From CAITJF01 sp032654645 (GTDB lineage: Bacteria > Pseudomonadota > Gammaproteobacteria > Burkholderiales > Gallionellaceae), in the NCBI GenBank assembly GCA_032654645.1, contig JAULAW010000015.1:248001-312000 (forward strand): 64,000 nucleotides of DNA. Direction: 5' to 3'. Of the stretch, positions 17,160 through 26,667 are shown piece by piece. The notes under the pieces are model-generated. The model was not told the origin of the DNA and did not search any database. It saw only the letters and a program-made list of their open reading frames with translations. Every line of letters starts with the position of its first letter. The first letter of the stretch is position 1. The position numbers and the translations under genes were made by a program.

Positions 17160-19862
17160 CTACGAAACGTGGCTGCACTGCGAAGCCGGAGTACGGGTAT
17201 CCATGTTGCGTCCACGGTTGATGTGGTCGTCTATTTCGCCTGCGCATCCCGCCATGCGTCCGAACAGGAATGCGGTGAATGCCGCCATTTCCATCGAGCT
17301 TTCGCTGAATACACCCTTGCGGTAACGCGACCACAGGAGTTTCAGCAGCATCGCGGCGATGATGGCATCAATGTTGACGCAAAATACATTGGCGGTCACA
17401 CCGTTGTCGAACAGGGCCTGCACCAGCGTCCTGTAATAATCGTGAAATATATTCTTCTCGCCACGTTCTTCGAACAAGCTCGCGATGTAAACTTCGCGCG
17501 GGTCTTTGTTGACCAAGTGCCCCTTGAATACCGGGTGGTTGACGCCGGGGATGCTGCGCACCGGCAGGCCGAGCGCTTTGTTGGCTTTCTTTTCATCATT
17601 GAAAGCCTTGGCGTAGGCCGTTGCCATTGCCTTCAGATCAATGCCGTGATCGGCGGCGCTGGCATCGGCCAGAGAGGTGCTTTTGAAACTCTCGATCAGG
17701 AACTGGATACCCTCGTAGCCATTGCCACCGTGGGCAAAGCCGGTGTGGGTGAGGAAACCGATCATGCCCTTGTTGATCTGCACCCGCTCCGGCGATTCCG
17801 GGCCGTCAGCCGATACTGCGCCTTTGCAGCCCTGTGCCGAGATGGTGCCGACGCCGTTGGAGATGATCAGTCCCAGTATGACCTGGAACGGGAATAAATT
17901 TTCCGCTGTTGGCCGCTCGCCGAGCAGGGAGAGATAGGCGATCTGGGTAGTGGTCCAGGACTCCAGTATTTCTTCGTTGCTGATGCCGCAGAACTCGCCC
18001 GGTTGGTGGTGCTTGCCTTCGGCTGCTGCGCCGATGATGGTTGAGAACAGGTTGGTATACCAGGGCAAATTACGCACCGTCAGGCGCGAGATGCGTTTGC
18101 GGATCAACGGCTCCCAGGCGATGGTTGTAGTGAGCGCGGCGATCACTGCGTCCGTAGTCGGGTAGCCTTTCAAGCTGCGCAGATAGCGCACGAAAACCGA
18201 TTTGGCTCCGCGTTTGTCGAACGCCTTGAGCATCGCTTCGGCTCGCGCATCCGGCGCTTTGCCCAGCAGTGTCGCGAGTTGTTCGGGGCTGGCCGTGGCG
18301 GGCGTAATTCTGGCCTGCTCATCACCGCCCGTAAGCAGGCCGGAGTGGGCGAACAACTCGGTTAACGTATCGGCAGCATGGCGTGCGCCGTCAACGCGCT
18401 TCGGGCCGATCAGCGCGACAGCCGCGCTGATCGCCGTGTTGGGGGCGTTGCCGGCCTCGCGCGCCGCATCGGCGGCAGCCAGCATGGCTTCACCATGGAG
18501 ATTGACCCGCGCCGCCACTGCGATGTTGAACAGGGCGTTATCGTTGGCATCGTTGAGCTCGCGCACCAGCGCCATGCACAGGTTGGATTCCAGCGGCTGT
18601 TTGGCGGTGTCCAGAATGGAGATATTGTTTACCTTGGTGACCTGCGTTTTCGCATCCATCACCGAGCTTCCCGAACAGTCTTTCATGGACTGGCGCGGGA
18701 AAATGGCACCCACATGTTTGAGTAATTCGGCAATTTGTTCGTCATAGGGCGACATTGCCTTGACTACAGGAATATTTAACGCAGGCGGAAGTTTCAAACC
18801 TTGATCGTCGCCAAACCACGGCTTCAACTCCAGATTGCCTTCTGATGGAAAATCCTGCTCGATGCCGTTCAGCTTCATCACCGCAGTCAGCGCCTGCGGA
18901 ATATAGGCGATATTGGTAACCACCGCGCCCAGTTTCGAGCACACCGGGTTGTCAGGCGTGAAGAGGTCTGACACGCCGAATTTCTTCATGAACCAGCCTT
19001 CCTTGGCCCGCGCGTCATCGCCCGATCCGGCAATGGCGCCGGCGTGGCCGACAGCCCGTGTCAGGTTCGCCTTCCAGCGACCGACCACGCAAGCCACCAC
19101 CGGCTTTTCGAAAGTAACCGCTTCCTCGTAGTACCCGCCCGGCTCGGAGTACATCACCGCAGCCTTGGTGCGCCCGTCGTTGGCCATGGCGTAGGCAAAC
19201 TCAGGTGTGGCGAAATTGATATAGACATCCTTGCCGCTGGAAATCAGCGTCGTCGTCCCCCATCCGCCAATTGACAGGTAGTTGGCGATGGTGGTGGTGA
19301 AGTTGCCGGAGTTGGAATAGATGGCAACCGAGCCCTTGCGTAAGGTTTCCTGGGGCTTGTCGCCGCCCAGCGCGCCGCCAATACGGATATGGTTCCACGA
19401 ATCAGCCACACCCAAGCAGTTCGCGCCGAAAATATCCACTCCGCGCTGCTGGCCAAGCGCCCGTATTTCGCGGGCATCATGTACCGCCACCTTTTCCGTA
19501 AGGATGATGACTTTCTCTACATCGGGATTGATCCGGATCAGTTCGGCGACACCGTCACGCACAGCGGATGGTGGCAAATAGACAACACCAACATTGAACT
19601 TGTGCCCGGCATCCAAGCCTTCACGCACGTTGTTGTAGACAGGAATGTTGCCCAAGGATGTTTCAAGAACTTGCCCACGGCGGCCCGGCGAAGTGCCGAA
19701 AACGATATTGCCTCCCGAATAGACATGGCTGACCGGCGTCACGGATCGTGATTCGTTTCCCAAAATATTCAAAACACAGATACGATCCTCAAGGGTCGCT
19801 ATCTCGGCCAAGGAACGAATTCCAACGAAATATTTAAATTTCTCGATACCGGGCTTTCTCAT
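17160..19862 (-). CDS. aclA: ATP citrate lyase, large (CoA-ligase/citrate-synthase-like) subunit
   Basis: With AclB splits citrate to acetyl-CoA and oxaloacetate at the cost of ATP, the key step of the reductive TCA cycle. The protein has a CoA-binding Rossmann part (about 30 to 160), a CoA-ligase part with the phosphorylated histidine H273 in VGHAGAIAGSG, and a C-terminal citrate-synthase-like domain (about 620 to 900; SIPGVNHPVFKG and NVFCVNIDAII). At 900 residues it is much longer than the roughly 610-residue AclA of green sulfur bacteria; the extra length lies mainly in the middle (about 340 to 600). This recalls the divergent, so-called type II enzymes of Magnetococcus, Nitrospira and tubeworm symbionts. 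Last gene of the operon. Confidence 0.9.
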   Translation of the reverse strand: MRKPGIEKFKYFVGIRSLAEIATLEDRICVLNILGNESRSVTPVSHVYSGGNIVFGTSPGRRGQVLETSLGNIPVYNNVREGLDAGHKFNVGVVYLPPSAVRDGVAELIRINPDVEKVIILTEKVAVHDAREIRALGQQRGVDIFGANCLGVADSWNHIRIGGALGGDKPQETLRKGSVAIYSNSGNFTTTIANYLSIGGWGTTTLISSGKDVYINFATPEFAYAMANDGRTKAAVMYSEPGGYYEEAVTFEKPVVACVVGRWKANLTRAVGHAGAIAGSGDDARAKEGWFMKKFGVSDLFTPDNPVCSKLGAVVTNIAYIPQALTAVMKLNGIEQDFPSEGNLELKPWFGDDQGLKLPPALNIPVVKAMSPYDEQIAELLKHVGAIFPRQSMKDCSGSSVMDAKTQVTKVNNISILDTAKQPLESNLCMALVRELNDANDNALFNIAVAARVNLHGEAMLAAADAAREAGNAPNTAISAAVALIGPKRVDGARHAADTLTELFAHSGLLTGGDEQARITPATASPEQLATLLGKAPDARAEAMLKAFDKRGAKSVFVRYLRSLKGYPTTDAVIAALTTTIAWEPLIRKRISRLTVRNLPWYTNLFSTIIGAAAEGKHHQPGEFCGISNEEILESWTTTQIAYLSLLGERPTAENLFPFQVILGLIISNGVGTISAQGCKGAVSADGPESPERVQINKGMIGFLTHTGFAHGGNGYEGIQFLIESFKSTSLADASAADHGIDLKAMATAYAKAFNDEKKANKALGLPVRSIPGVNHPVFKGHLVNKDPREVYIASLFEERGEKNIFHDYYRTLVQALFDNGVTANVFCVNIDAIIAAMLLKLLWSRYRKGVFSESSMEMAAFTAFLFGRMAGCAGEIDDHINRGRNMDTRTPASQCSHVS

Positions 19863-19904
19863 TGCTTATCACCTTTACTTAATTCATTAGCTTTTCAAAT
19901 TTGA

Positions 19905-19985
19905 GCGGGTAGCCGGTTGCAAAACCGGGTTGGCTACCGGCTACATGTTACAAGCTACAAGCTGGACGCTAGGCGTCCGCTGGTA
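19905..19985. repeat. Palindromic stretch between aclB and aclA
   Basis: GGTAGCCGGTT and AACC...GGCTACC form a hairpin at 19908 to 19938, and a second small palindrome, GGACGC/GCGTCC, at about 19963 to 19977 covers the aclB stop codon. Together they fill the 106-base gap. They may stabilise or attenuate the transcript between the two acl genes. Confidence 0.55.
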
Positions 19986-21249
19986 AACCCATCATTGTCG
20001 CCACTTCAGCACGGCCTCCGCTCTTCATCCAGCGATCTGCCTCCTGAGCGTAGTTCACCACGTCAGTCATCGCGGAATCGAAACCGAAAATCCGGTAGGG
20101 TATCCGCAACGCGTCGAGCACATCCTTGAATACTCCCATGCCGCGTATCACACTGGGGCCGCCGCGGCCTATCACCACATACAGAGGCGTCGGCCCGTGC
20201 TCGCTGAAAAAGTCACGCAGTGCATCGGCCATTGCCCGGAACGTGACGAAGATGTCCGTGTTGTTGGCCTTGCCGCCGATGATGAACAAAACATTCGATT
20301 GCTTGAGATAATACTTGAGGCAGATGCGCATTACTTCGTTCATCTTTTCGTAGGGTGGGTTCCCCCCGAAATCGGAAGAGATGATGGCATCGTTGCCCAA
20401 TACCTCGGTGACCAAGGAGTTTGCCCCGCCGCCGAAAGTGGGCGCCAGTATGGTGCCCTTCTCGTTGATCACATAAACGTCACTCTGTCCCTGGTAGGTA
20501 CGAAGTTCGTTAATCTCCTGCTCGAAGTCGTTAGCCTCGGTAACAAAGAGGTCGTCCGGCAGGTTCAAACGATTCACACGCGGATCGTCACGGTCGAAGC
20601 CGCACTTGAAATCGCAGGCCACAGGCATCAGAGATCCCGGCCTGCTCTCCGTCATGCGGATGGGATTGAGCTCCAGCGTCGACATGCCGTTATGGTGGAA
20701 CAGGTCCCATAGCTTCGGTAGATACTGCACCAGTGGCGACACAATCTCGCGTGGCGCACCAAGATCGGAGAGCGCGTTGGAGATAATGAATGACTTGAGT
20801 CCGGTCAGTGGATCAAACGGCACCTCGATGATCTGGGTCTTGTTCAGTTCCTCGATGTCCATGCCGCCGTGATGGGTGAGCGTCATGACCGGCGCCCGGT
20901 AGCGTGTCGAGTCGGTAAGCGAAAAGTAAATCTCGTGTTCGGCCGGAACCGCGCCCTCGAAGGTAACACCACGCGATTTGTAAACGACATTGCCAACCTG
21001 ATATTCGGCAAAGTAGAGGCGCTCTTTTTCTGCGATAGCCGACTTCAGGTTAGTTGCACGCCCGATTAATCCGGACTTGCCCTTTTTGCCTACGCCTCCC
21101 TTGAAGATGGGTTTGACGAAAACTGCACCGCAACGCTCGATCATGCTGTGTATTTCGTGTTCACTGGCTTCCGGCCCGAGCACCTCTGCGGCAGGAAAAT
21201 CGACAGTTTTTAGCAGCTGTGCTCCATAGAGCATTCCACTGATGTTCAT
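19969..21249 (-). CDS. aclB: ATP citrate lyase, small (ATP-grasp) subunit
   Basis: ATP-binding subunit that, with AclA, phosphorylates the catalytic histidine and activates citrate. The 426-residue protein has the ATP-grasp fold of succinyl-CoA synthetase beta chains: VKPIFKGGVGKKGKSG near residue 46 in the nucleotide-binding part, LELNPIRMTE near 200, then a CoA-ligase-like C-terminal half with APTFGGGANSLVTEVLG near 285 and GGKANNTD. Size agrees with AclB proteins of other phyla (about 400). It precedes aclA and follows flxA in the operon. Confidence 0.92.
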   Translation of the reverse strand: MNISGMLYGAQLLKTVDFPAAEVLGPEASEHEIHSMIERCGAVFVKPIFKGGVGKKGKSGLIGRATNLKSAIAEKERLYFAEYQVGNVVYKSRGVTFEGAVPAEHEIYFSLTDSTRYRAPVMTLTHHGGMDIEELNKTQIIEVPFDPLTGLKSFIISNALSDLGAPREIVSPLVQYLPKLWDLFHHNGMSTLELNPIRMTESRPGSLMPVACDFKCGFDRDDPRVNRLNLPDDLFVTEANDFEQEINELRTYQGQSDVYVINEKGTILAPTFGGGANSLVTEVLGNDAIISSDFGGNPPYEKMNEVMRICLKYYLKQSNVLFIIGGKANNTDIFVTFRAMADALRDFFSEHGPTPLYVVIGRGGPSVIRGMGVFKDVLDALRIPYRIFGFDSAMTDVVNYAQEADRWMKSGGRAEVATMMGLPADA

Positions 21250-21284
21250 GGTTCAATTACCCCTTATTTATCAAATTCTGTGAA

Positions 21285-21370
21285 ACCAGTCGAGCCGCTA
21301 GTCGCTAGCCGTTAGTTAAACCAGATGTGGTTCTTAACTAACGGCTAGCGACTAGCGGCTAACGACTGGT
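21285..21370. repeat. Long hairpin between flxA and aclB
   Basis: Two arms of 35 and 37 bases (21285 to 21319 and 21334 to 21370) are complementary except for a two-base bulge, with a 14-base loop. The arms are built of short repeats of the type CTAGCGACTAG. It occupies nearly all of the 123-base gap, so the transcript would fold into a very stable stem directly after flxA. Confidence 0.9.
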
Positions 21371-21372
21371 GT

Positions 21373-22197
21373 TTAATATTCTTCCGGCAGGTACTTCAGC
21401 TCAGCCCATGAATAGACCGGCCCCTTGACGCACACATAGTCCTTGCCTACATTGCAGCGACCGCACTTGCCCAAGCCACACTTCATCTTGTTCTCGATGG
21501 TCGTGTAAATCTGCTCATCCTTGAATCCGAGTTTGTTCAGGTTCTGAATCACGAACTTGATCATGATCGGCGGTCCGCACGTGATCGCGATGGAATTGTC
21601 TGGTACAGGATCCTTGTCCATCACGGCTGCCGGCACGAAACCGCAGTAGCCCTCCCAGCCTTCCTCTGCCTTGTCTATGGACAGATGCACATCGATAGAT
21701 TCGCGCAATTTCTCGAGTTCTGCCCGGTACATGATATCGCGCGAGGTGCGTCCACCATAGAATACGGTGATGTCCTTGAAGTTGGCGCGTTGCGCCACCG
21801 CAGTAGTGATGACTGGCCAGATAGGCGCCAAACCGCAACCGCCGCCGATGAAGTACAGATTCTTTCCGCGCCAATCGTCAATCGGAAAACTGTTGCCGTA
21901 AGGCCCGCGCAATCCGATGACATCGTCCACCGCCAAATCGTGGAAAGCGGAAGAAACGCGGCCAACCCGCATGATGCTGAACTGTTTGTACTCCCTGATC
22001 AACGGCGATGAGGCAATAGAGATCATCGATTCGCCGCGACCGAACACCGACAGCATGGCGCACTGCCCGCACTCGTGTTTGAAGAGCTCACCGTCCACAG
22101 GCTCAACGCGGAAAGTTTTGATGGCGCGTTCGCCATACACTTCGTCCTTGATATAGGCGATGCGTACCAGTTCTGGAAGGTAGATGTTATGCGGCAT
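21373..22197 (-). CDS. flxA: FlxA-like FAD/NAD(P)H oxidoreductase
   Basis: Flavoprotein that takes electrons from NADH and passes them to the FlxD-HdrA branch. The protein (274 residues from the ATG at 22197, MPHNIYLPELV) has a ferredoxin-reductase fold: FAD-binding barrel, GPYGNSFPID near residue 100, nucleotide-binding GGGCGLAPIWPVI near 120, AITCGPPIMIKF near 210, and a C-terminal iron-sulfur motif with four Cys (CGLGKCGRCNVG). This layout is that of the gamma subunit of sulfhydrogenases and of FlxA in the FlxABCD-HdrABC complexes of anaerobes. The start overlaps the end of the preceding gene by 11 bases. The long hairpin at 21285 follows its stop. Confidence 0.85.
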   Translation of the reverse strand: MPHNIYLPELVRIAYIKDEVYGERAIKTFRVEPVDGELFKHECGQCAMLSVFGRGESMISIASSPLIREYKQFSIMRVGRVSSAFHDLAVDDVIGLRGPYGNSFPIDDWRGKNLYFIGGGCGLAPIWPVITTAVAQRANFKDITVFYGGRTSRDIMYRAELEKLRESIDVHLSIDKAEEGWEGYCGFVPAAVMDKDPVPDNSIAITCGPPIMIKFVIQNLNKLGFKDEQIYTTIENKMKCGLGKCGRCNVGKDYVCVKGPVYSWAELKYLPEEY

Positions 22198-23221
22198 TTT
22201 CGGCCACCTTGTTGACGACATTGATGATATCTATCCCCACCGGGCACTCGCTGATACAGCGACCGCAACCCGTGCATTGGGGCATCCCGAAATTCTCGGG
22301 GAAGTATTGGAATTTGTGCCCCACCCTCTGACGTAGCCGCGCACCTGTGCTTTCCCGTGGGTTGTGGCCGGATGAGTGCATGGTGAAGTCGGGGAACTGG
22401 CAGTTGTCCCACGTGCGCACCCGAATGCCCTTCAGCGGTGCCTTGCTTTGAACTTCGTCGTTGATGTCAAAACAATGGCAGGTCGGGCAAAGATAGGTGC
22501 AAATGCCGCAGCCGATGCAGGACTGCGCCAACTCTTGCCACAACGGTGACTTGAAGCTTGCTTTCAGCTTGGCCGGCACAGCCTCCACATTGCGAACCGC
22601 GCGTTGCGGATATGCCACCGCCTCGGCATGCGCCTGCTTCACCTGCTTCTGGTCGGCAGCGGATGCCTCTGCGAATAATTTGCCTGCTGCCTTCATCAGT
22701 TCTTTGCCCGCCTCGGTGATCGCTTTCACAAAGTAGCGGTCGCCCAAGTCAGTCATCTGAACATCGAGTCCGTCGGTGGAAACCGGTGATCCGCCGACCG
22801 ACAGGCAGAAACAGTTAGCGCTGGGCGGCTTGTTGCAGGCCAGGCCCACATAGGCCACATTCTTGCGTCGCGCCTGGTAATAGCTGTCTTCGACATGATC
22901 ATTAAACACCAAGTCCATGCGCGGCACTCCCCGCCCATCGCAGGGACGGACGCCGAATACGGCATGACGCTGCGCATCTGGCACAACCTGCGTAAGCCGT
23001 GGGGCCTCTCCCTTGATCTGCTCGAACTTGAAAAATATTTCTCGCTGTGGAAAAGCAAGTCCCTTTGGCGACTGTTTGGTGTTGGGGTGATCGAGCCGGA
23101 CGGCGCCGCTGACCGGTTGATACGACCAGATATCATCTTCCAGCGCCGGCCCCAGGATATCCCAGCTGTCTAATGCGGCGATCCAATCGTCAATGTGTTT
23201 TTTGTCGAGAATTTTTTCCAT
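22187..23221 (-). CDS. Iron-sulfur subunit of the Flx module (dicluster)
   Basis: A 344-residue soluble protein with a C-terminal dicluster ferredoxin part: CIGCGICTYLCPTCHC near residue 238 and CTGCGRCISECPVGID near 317. The N-terminal 200 residues resemble the beta subunit of sulfhydrogenases (FGVRPCDGRG, GLACNKPP, CFCLSVGG). By order it corresponds to FlxB of FlxABCD. It probably relays electrons between FlxA and the rest of the complex. It overlaps flxA by 11 bases and lies 4 bases after the next iron-sulfur gene, so translation is coupled. The letter B against C is a guess from gene order. Confidence 0.8.
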   Translation of the reverse strand: MEKILDKKHIDDWIAALDSWDILGPALEDDIWSYQPVSGAVRLDHPNTKQSPKGLAFPQREIFFKFEQIKGEAPRLTQVVPDAQRHAVFGVRPCDGRGVPRMDLVFNDHVEDSYYQARRKNVAYVGLACNKPPSANCFCLSVGGSPVSTDGLDVQMTDLGDRYFVKAITEAGKELMKAAGKLFAEASAADQKQVKQAHAEAVAYPQRAVRNVEAVPAKLKASFKSPLWQELAQSCIGCGICTYLCPTCHCFDINDEVQSKAPLKGIRVRTWDNCQFPDFTMHSSGHNPRESTGARLRQRVGHKFQYFPENFGMPQCTGCGRCISECPVGIDIINVVNKVAENAA

Positions 23222-23225
23222 GCTT

Positions 23226-24254
23226 TTACCTGATGAAATCGCCGGGATCGCTGTCGAGGAAGGAGGCTACCAGCGGCGGCGCTCCAATGCTTGCCCCAGG
23301 CTCGAAGCCGAACTGTTCGCGCGCTTCCCGTTCCATTTTGTTGTTGAGCAGCCGTATCGGGACATTGACCGGGCAAGCGCGCTCGCACTCGCCGCAATCG
23401 GTACAGCGGCCAGCAAGGTGCATGGCGCGCGTCATGAGATAGGTGATGTTTTCGGAGCGCACCGCCGACCGCTCGATCCAGCGTATGCGATTGGCTTTAT
23501 CCTCTGCCGTAGTTTCCGTTGTTACCGGGAAGGTAATGCTGTCCACCACGCATTCATCGCAGTAGCACATCGGGCATACTGAACGGCACGCGAAGCAACG
23601 GATGCAGCGATCAAAATGGTGGCTCCAGAAGTCCCAGCGTGCGCCTGTACCCTGCGCCTCGAAACGGGTGAGCGCGGCAAACGGCTCTGCCAGTTGGCGC
23701 CCTGTTTTATCCTCACCGAACACCGCGTTGTGCTCCTTGGGAAAGGGGTTGCGGCATTCCAGGCAACGATCCGCCATCACTTCGCGAGCCGGCAAACGCT
23801 TCTCTCCCTGCGCAGTGGTAAACACGAAATCGTCTCCGTCGAAAGCAGCATCTGTAGGGGCGCATGGCATGCGCCCAGCCAGCTTGCGCTCATCCACCAC
23901 TCCAGTGCCCTCGCAAGACACGCCGATGATGTACACATCCTCGCGCTTGAAATAGTGCTCCTGCATCAGCACGACGATAGAGCGTGCGTCGCACCCTTTG
24001 GCAACGATGGCGACGGGCGCCTCCGAATTCTTGCGGATATGCGCCAGAAATTTGCGGTCATGAACCAGATACAGGGACAGGTTGTGAAAACAGGTTGGAT
24101 CCCATACGAGTTCGTCTGCCTGCTCCGGGCTGGTAATGAAAGCGGGCTCGGCAAGCATGCCCCGGCTGCCCCGCCGATAGCCGATGACAGCGCGAACATC
24201 GCCTTTCGCGAGTAGCTCCCTCGCGGTGTCGCGAATATCTTGAATCTTAATCAT
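23226..24254 (-). CDS. Second iron-sulfur subunit of the Flx module
   Basis: A 342-residue protein with Cys-rich motifs CIRCFACRSVCPMCYCDEC near residue 218 and CTDCGECERACPVN near 290, each able to hold a 4Fe-4S cluster. The N-terminal half (VAIVAKGCDARSIV, CLECRNPFP) resembles the beta subunit of F420-dependent hydrogenases and formate dehydrogenases. By order it corresponds to FlxC. Its stop and start overlap or nearly touch both neighbours: 4 bases shared with flxD. Electron-relay role is inferred from clusters and context. Confidence 0.8.
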   Translation of the reverse strand: MIKIQDIRDTARELLAKGDVRAVIGYRRGSRGMLAEPAFITSPEQADELVWDPTCFHNLSLYLVHDRKFLAHIRKNSEAPVAIVAKGCDARSIVVLMQEHYFKREDVYIIGVSCEGTGVVDERKLAGRMPCAPTDAAFDGDDFVFTTAQGEKRLPAREVMADRCLECRNPFPKEHNAVFGEDKTGRQLAEPFAALTRFEAQGTGARWDFWSHHFDRCIRCFACRSVCPMCYCDECVVDSITFPVTTETTAEDKANRIRWIERSAVRSENITYLMTRAMHLAGRCTDCGECERACPVNVPIRLLNNKMEREAREQFGFEPGASIGAPPLVASFLDSDPGDFIR

Positions 24255-24685
24255 GAATGCTCCGCCTTCTTCAGCTTGTCCTGCGGCCCGAGCGGCTGGA
24301 GGTCATTGACGAAGTCCGTGATGACCTTGGCAAATTTGCCACCCTCAGCAGCCGACACCCAAGACATGCGGAACCGGTTCGGCTCGACGCCGATGAATTC
24401 GATCAGCTCCATGATCAAATGCATCTTGCGCCGCGCCAGATAGTTGCCCTCGATGTAGTGGCAATCACCGATATGACAGCCCGACACCAACACCCCATCC
24501 GCCCCCTTGTTGAAGGCCGACATGATATACATCGGCGATATGGCGCCCGTGCATGGGACGGTGATCGGTGTCGCGTTGGCCGGGTACTGGATGCGCGAAA
24601 CGCCAGCCAGATCGCTGCCTGCCGACGAGCACCACTTGCACAGAAAGGCGACGATTTTTGGTTCATAGGCTTGTTGTTCAGACAT
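24251..24685 (-). CDS. flxD: MvhD/FlxD-type electron-transfer protein
   Basis: A 144-residue protein of the MvhD family, which joins an electron-donating module to HdrA. The family pattern is clear: FLCKWCSSAG near residue 14, VPCTGAISP near 43, and GCHIGDCHYIEGN near 68, giving five conserved cysteines for a 2Fe-2S cluster. Full length for the family. It stands between hdrA and the Flx iron-sulfur genes, which is the expected physical link between FlxABC and HdrA. Confidence 0.9.
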   Translation of the reverse strand: MSEQQAYEPKIVAFLCKWCSSAGSDLAGVSRIQYPANATPITVPCTGAISPMYIMSAFNKGADGVLVSGCHIGDCHYIEGNYLARRKMHLIMELIEFIGVEPNRFRMSWVSAAEGGKFAKVITDFVNDLQPLGPQDKLKKAEHS

Positions 24686-24714
24686 CTATCTTCCTTCTTT
24701 CATACGGCCAAGTT

Positions 24715-26667
24715 TCATACAGCGAGACATGCTTCGATCATTTCGTAGATCTGCAGCTGCGTGACATTCTTGACATCAATGGCGGCACGCAGGCAGGTGG
24801 CCGAGCAACTGCCGCAGCCCTCGCAAAGCGCCTCGTTCACCACAGCTTTACCACTCTCCAGCCGGATCGCTATGAAGGGGCATGCCTCGACGCACATTCC
24901 GCAGCCCGTGCAGTGTGAACGGCGCACCTTAGCTATCAGCGGCGAACGGCTGAGCGTTGCCTGCGATAGCAGCGCAATCACTTTGGCGGCCGCCGCGCCA
25001 GCCTGGGCGACAGTCTCCGGAATATCCTTCGGAGCTTGTGCTGCGCCCGCCAGATAGATGCCGCCAGTAACGCTCTCCACCGGTCTTAGCTTGGGATGGG
25101 CCTCGGCCATGAAGCCATCCTTGTCGCGACCGATCTTGAGCACCTTGGCTGCCTCCGCAGTGCCCTTCGATGGCACCATGGCGAGCGCCAGCACCACCAT
25201 GTCGGCATCGATCTCCACGTTCTGCCCGGACAGCGTGTCGGTGCCGAGCACGCGAATCTTACCGTTATGCCGGTAGAGCTTGGAGACGCGGCCACGCAGA
25301 TAGAGGGTGTCGTCGTCCTCCATGGTGCGCTGCACAAACTCCTCATAACCCTTGCCGCCGGAGCGGATGTCGATGTAAAACACGTAGGCGCGTCCGTCAG
25401 GGACATGCTTCTTGTAGAGGCGCGCGTGCTTGGCGGTGTACATGCAGCAAATCTTGGAGCAGTAAGCGCAATGCTTTGCGGGATCGCGCGACCCCACGCA
25501 CTGGATAAACACCACATCTTTAGGCTCTTTGTGGTCGGAAGGCCGGAGCACATGGCCCCCGGTCGCGCCCGAGGCAGAACACAGGCGCTCGAACTGCATC
25601 CCATCAAGCACATCTTCGATCTTGCCGCCGCCGAGTTCTGGCATATTCCCCTGATCGTAGAGATCGAAGCCGGTCGCCACCACGATGGCGCCCACGTCCT
25701 CGACCACCGTCTCGGGTCGCATGTCGTAGTTGATGGCGCCTGCCTCGCAGACATCCTTGCACTTGCCGCAGACGACGGGGTTCAATCCTAGACATGCGCT
25801 CTCGTCGAGCGTGAAACTGGCCGGGATAGCTTGGGCATAAGGGATATAGATAGCTCGCCGGGCGTTCAGATTAAGCTCGTATTCGTTCGGCACCACTACC
25901 GGACAGACTACGGTGCAGTGGTCGCATATTTTGCACTTGTCCGGATCCACATAGGTTGGTTTCTTGAGGACTTTGACGCGGAAGTTACCCACGGAACCCG
26001 TGACTTCCTGCACCTCGCTGTAGGTCATCAACTTGACCTTGGGATGGCGCTTCACCTCGACCATCTTGGGCGACATAACGCACTGCGCACAGTCCAGAGT
26101 GGGGAAGGTCTCGGAGAGCTGAAGCATGCGGCCACCGATGGTGGCTTGCTTCTCAACCAGGATCACCTCAATGCCGGAGTTGCCGATATCGAGGGCAGCC
26201 TGAATGCCGGCAATACCCCCTCCGATGACCATAGCGCGCCGTGTGACGTTGACGGCGATCGCATCCATGGGCTGGTTACGGTTAACCCGTCGCACCACAC
26301 TACGCGAAATCTTGATCGCCTTCTCGGTTCCTTTGGCTTTGTCTTTATGAACCCAGCTGCACTGCTCACGGATATTGGCAATTTCGCAGGTAAAGTTATT
26401 GATGCCGGCCCGCTGTGCGTTATCACGGAATGTTTTCTCATGCAAATTCGGCGAGCAGCAGGTGACGACGACGCTGTCCAGCTTGTTGTCCTTGATCGCC
26501 TGAACCACGGACTCCTGTCCCGGCTCCGAGCACATGTAAACGTATTCCTGGGTGAAAGCGACAGTACTCTCGCCTGCCATTTCCCTGGCCACTTTCGCCA
26601 CATCAACGGTGGCGGCGATGTTGGTGCCGCAGTGGCAAACGAAAACGCCGGTGCGCTTCTTCGTCAT
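24715..26667 (-). CDS. hdrA: Heterodisulfide reductase subunit A-like bifurcating flavoprotein
   Basis: FAD protein that splits electron pairs between ferredoxin and a higher-potential acceptor. The 650 residues show an N-terminal Cys part (VCHCGTNI, CCSPNLHEKT), the FAD site GGGIAGIQAALD near residue 150, CAQCVMSPKM, a 4Fe-4S motif CKICDHCTVVCP near 246, CAYCSKICCMYTAKHA near 412, and a C-terminal dicluster ferredoxin (CTGCGMCVEACP and CEGCGSCSATC). In methanogens HdrA works with CoM/CoB disulfide, which bacteria lack; in bacterial FlxABCD-HdrABC the acceptor is another thiol or dye. Its stop is 29 bases before flxD; its start overlaps korC by 4 bases. Confidence 0.92.
   Translation of the reverse strand: MTKKRTGVFVCHCGTNIAATVDVAKVAREMAGESTVAFTQEYVYMCSEPGQESVVQAIKDNKLDSVVVTCCSPNLHEKTFRDNAQRAGINNFTCEIANIREQCSWVHKDKAKGTEKAIKISRSVVRRVNRNQPMDAIAVNVTRRAMVIGGGIAGIQAALDIGNSGIEVILVEKQATIGGRMLQLSETFPTLDCAQCVMSPKMVEVKRHPKVKLMTYSEVQEVTGSVGNFRVKVLKKPTYVDPDKCKICDHCTVVCPVVVPNEYELNLNARRAIYIPYAQAIPASFTLDESACLGLNPVVCGKCKDVCEAGAINYDMRPETVVEDVGAIVVATGFDLYDQGNMPELGGGKIEDVLDGMQFERLCSASGATGGHVLRPSDHKEPKDVVFIQCVGSRDPAKHCAYCSKICCMYTAKHARLYKKHVPDGRAYVFYIDIRSGGKGYEEFVQRTMEDDDTLYLRGRVSKLYRHNGKIRVLGTDTLSGQNVEIDADMVVLALAMVPSKGTAEAAKVLKIGRDKDGFMAEAHPKLRPVESVTGGIYLAGAAQAPKDIPETVAQAGAAAAKVIALLSQATLSRSPLIAKVRRSHCTGCGMCVEACPFIAIRLESGKAVVNEALCEGCGSCSATCLRAAIDVKNVTQLQIYEMIEACLAV

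Noticed and set aside
17094..17897. 267-codon plus-strand frame over aclA
   Set aside because: Antisense to the conserved citrate-synthase-like domain; no recognisable motif.
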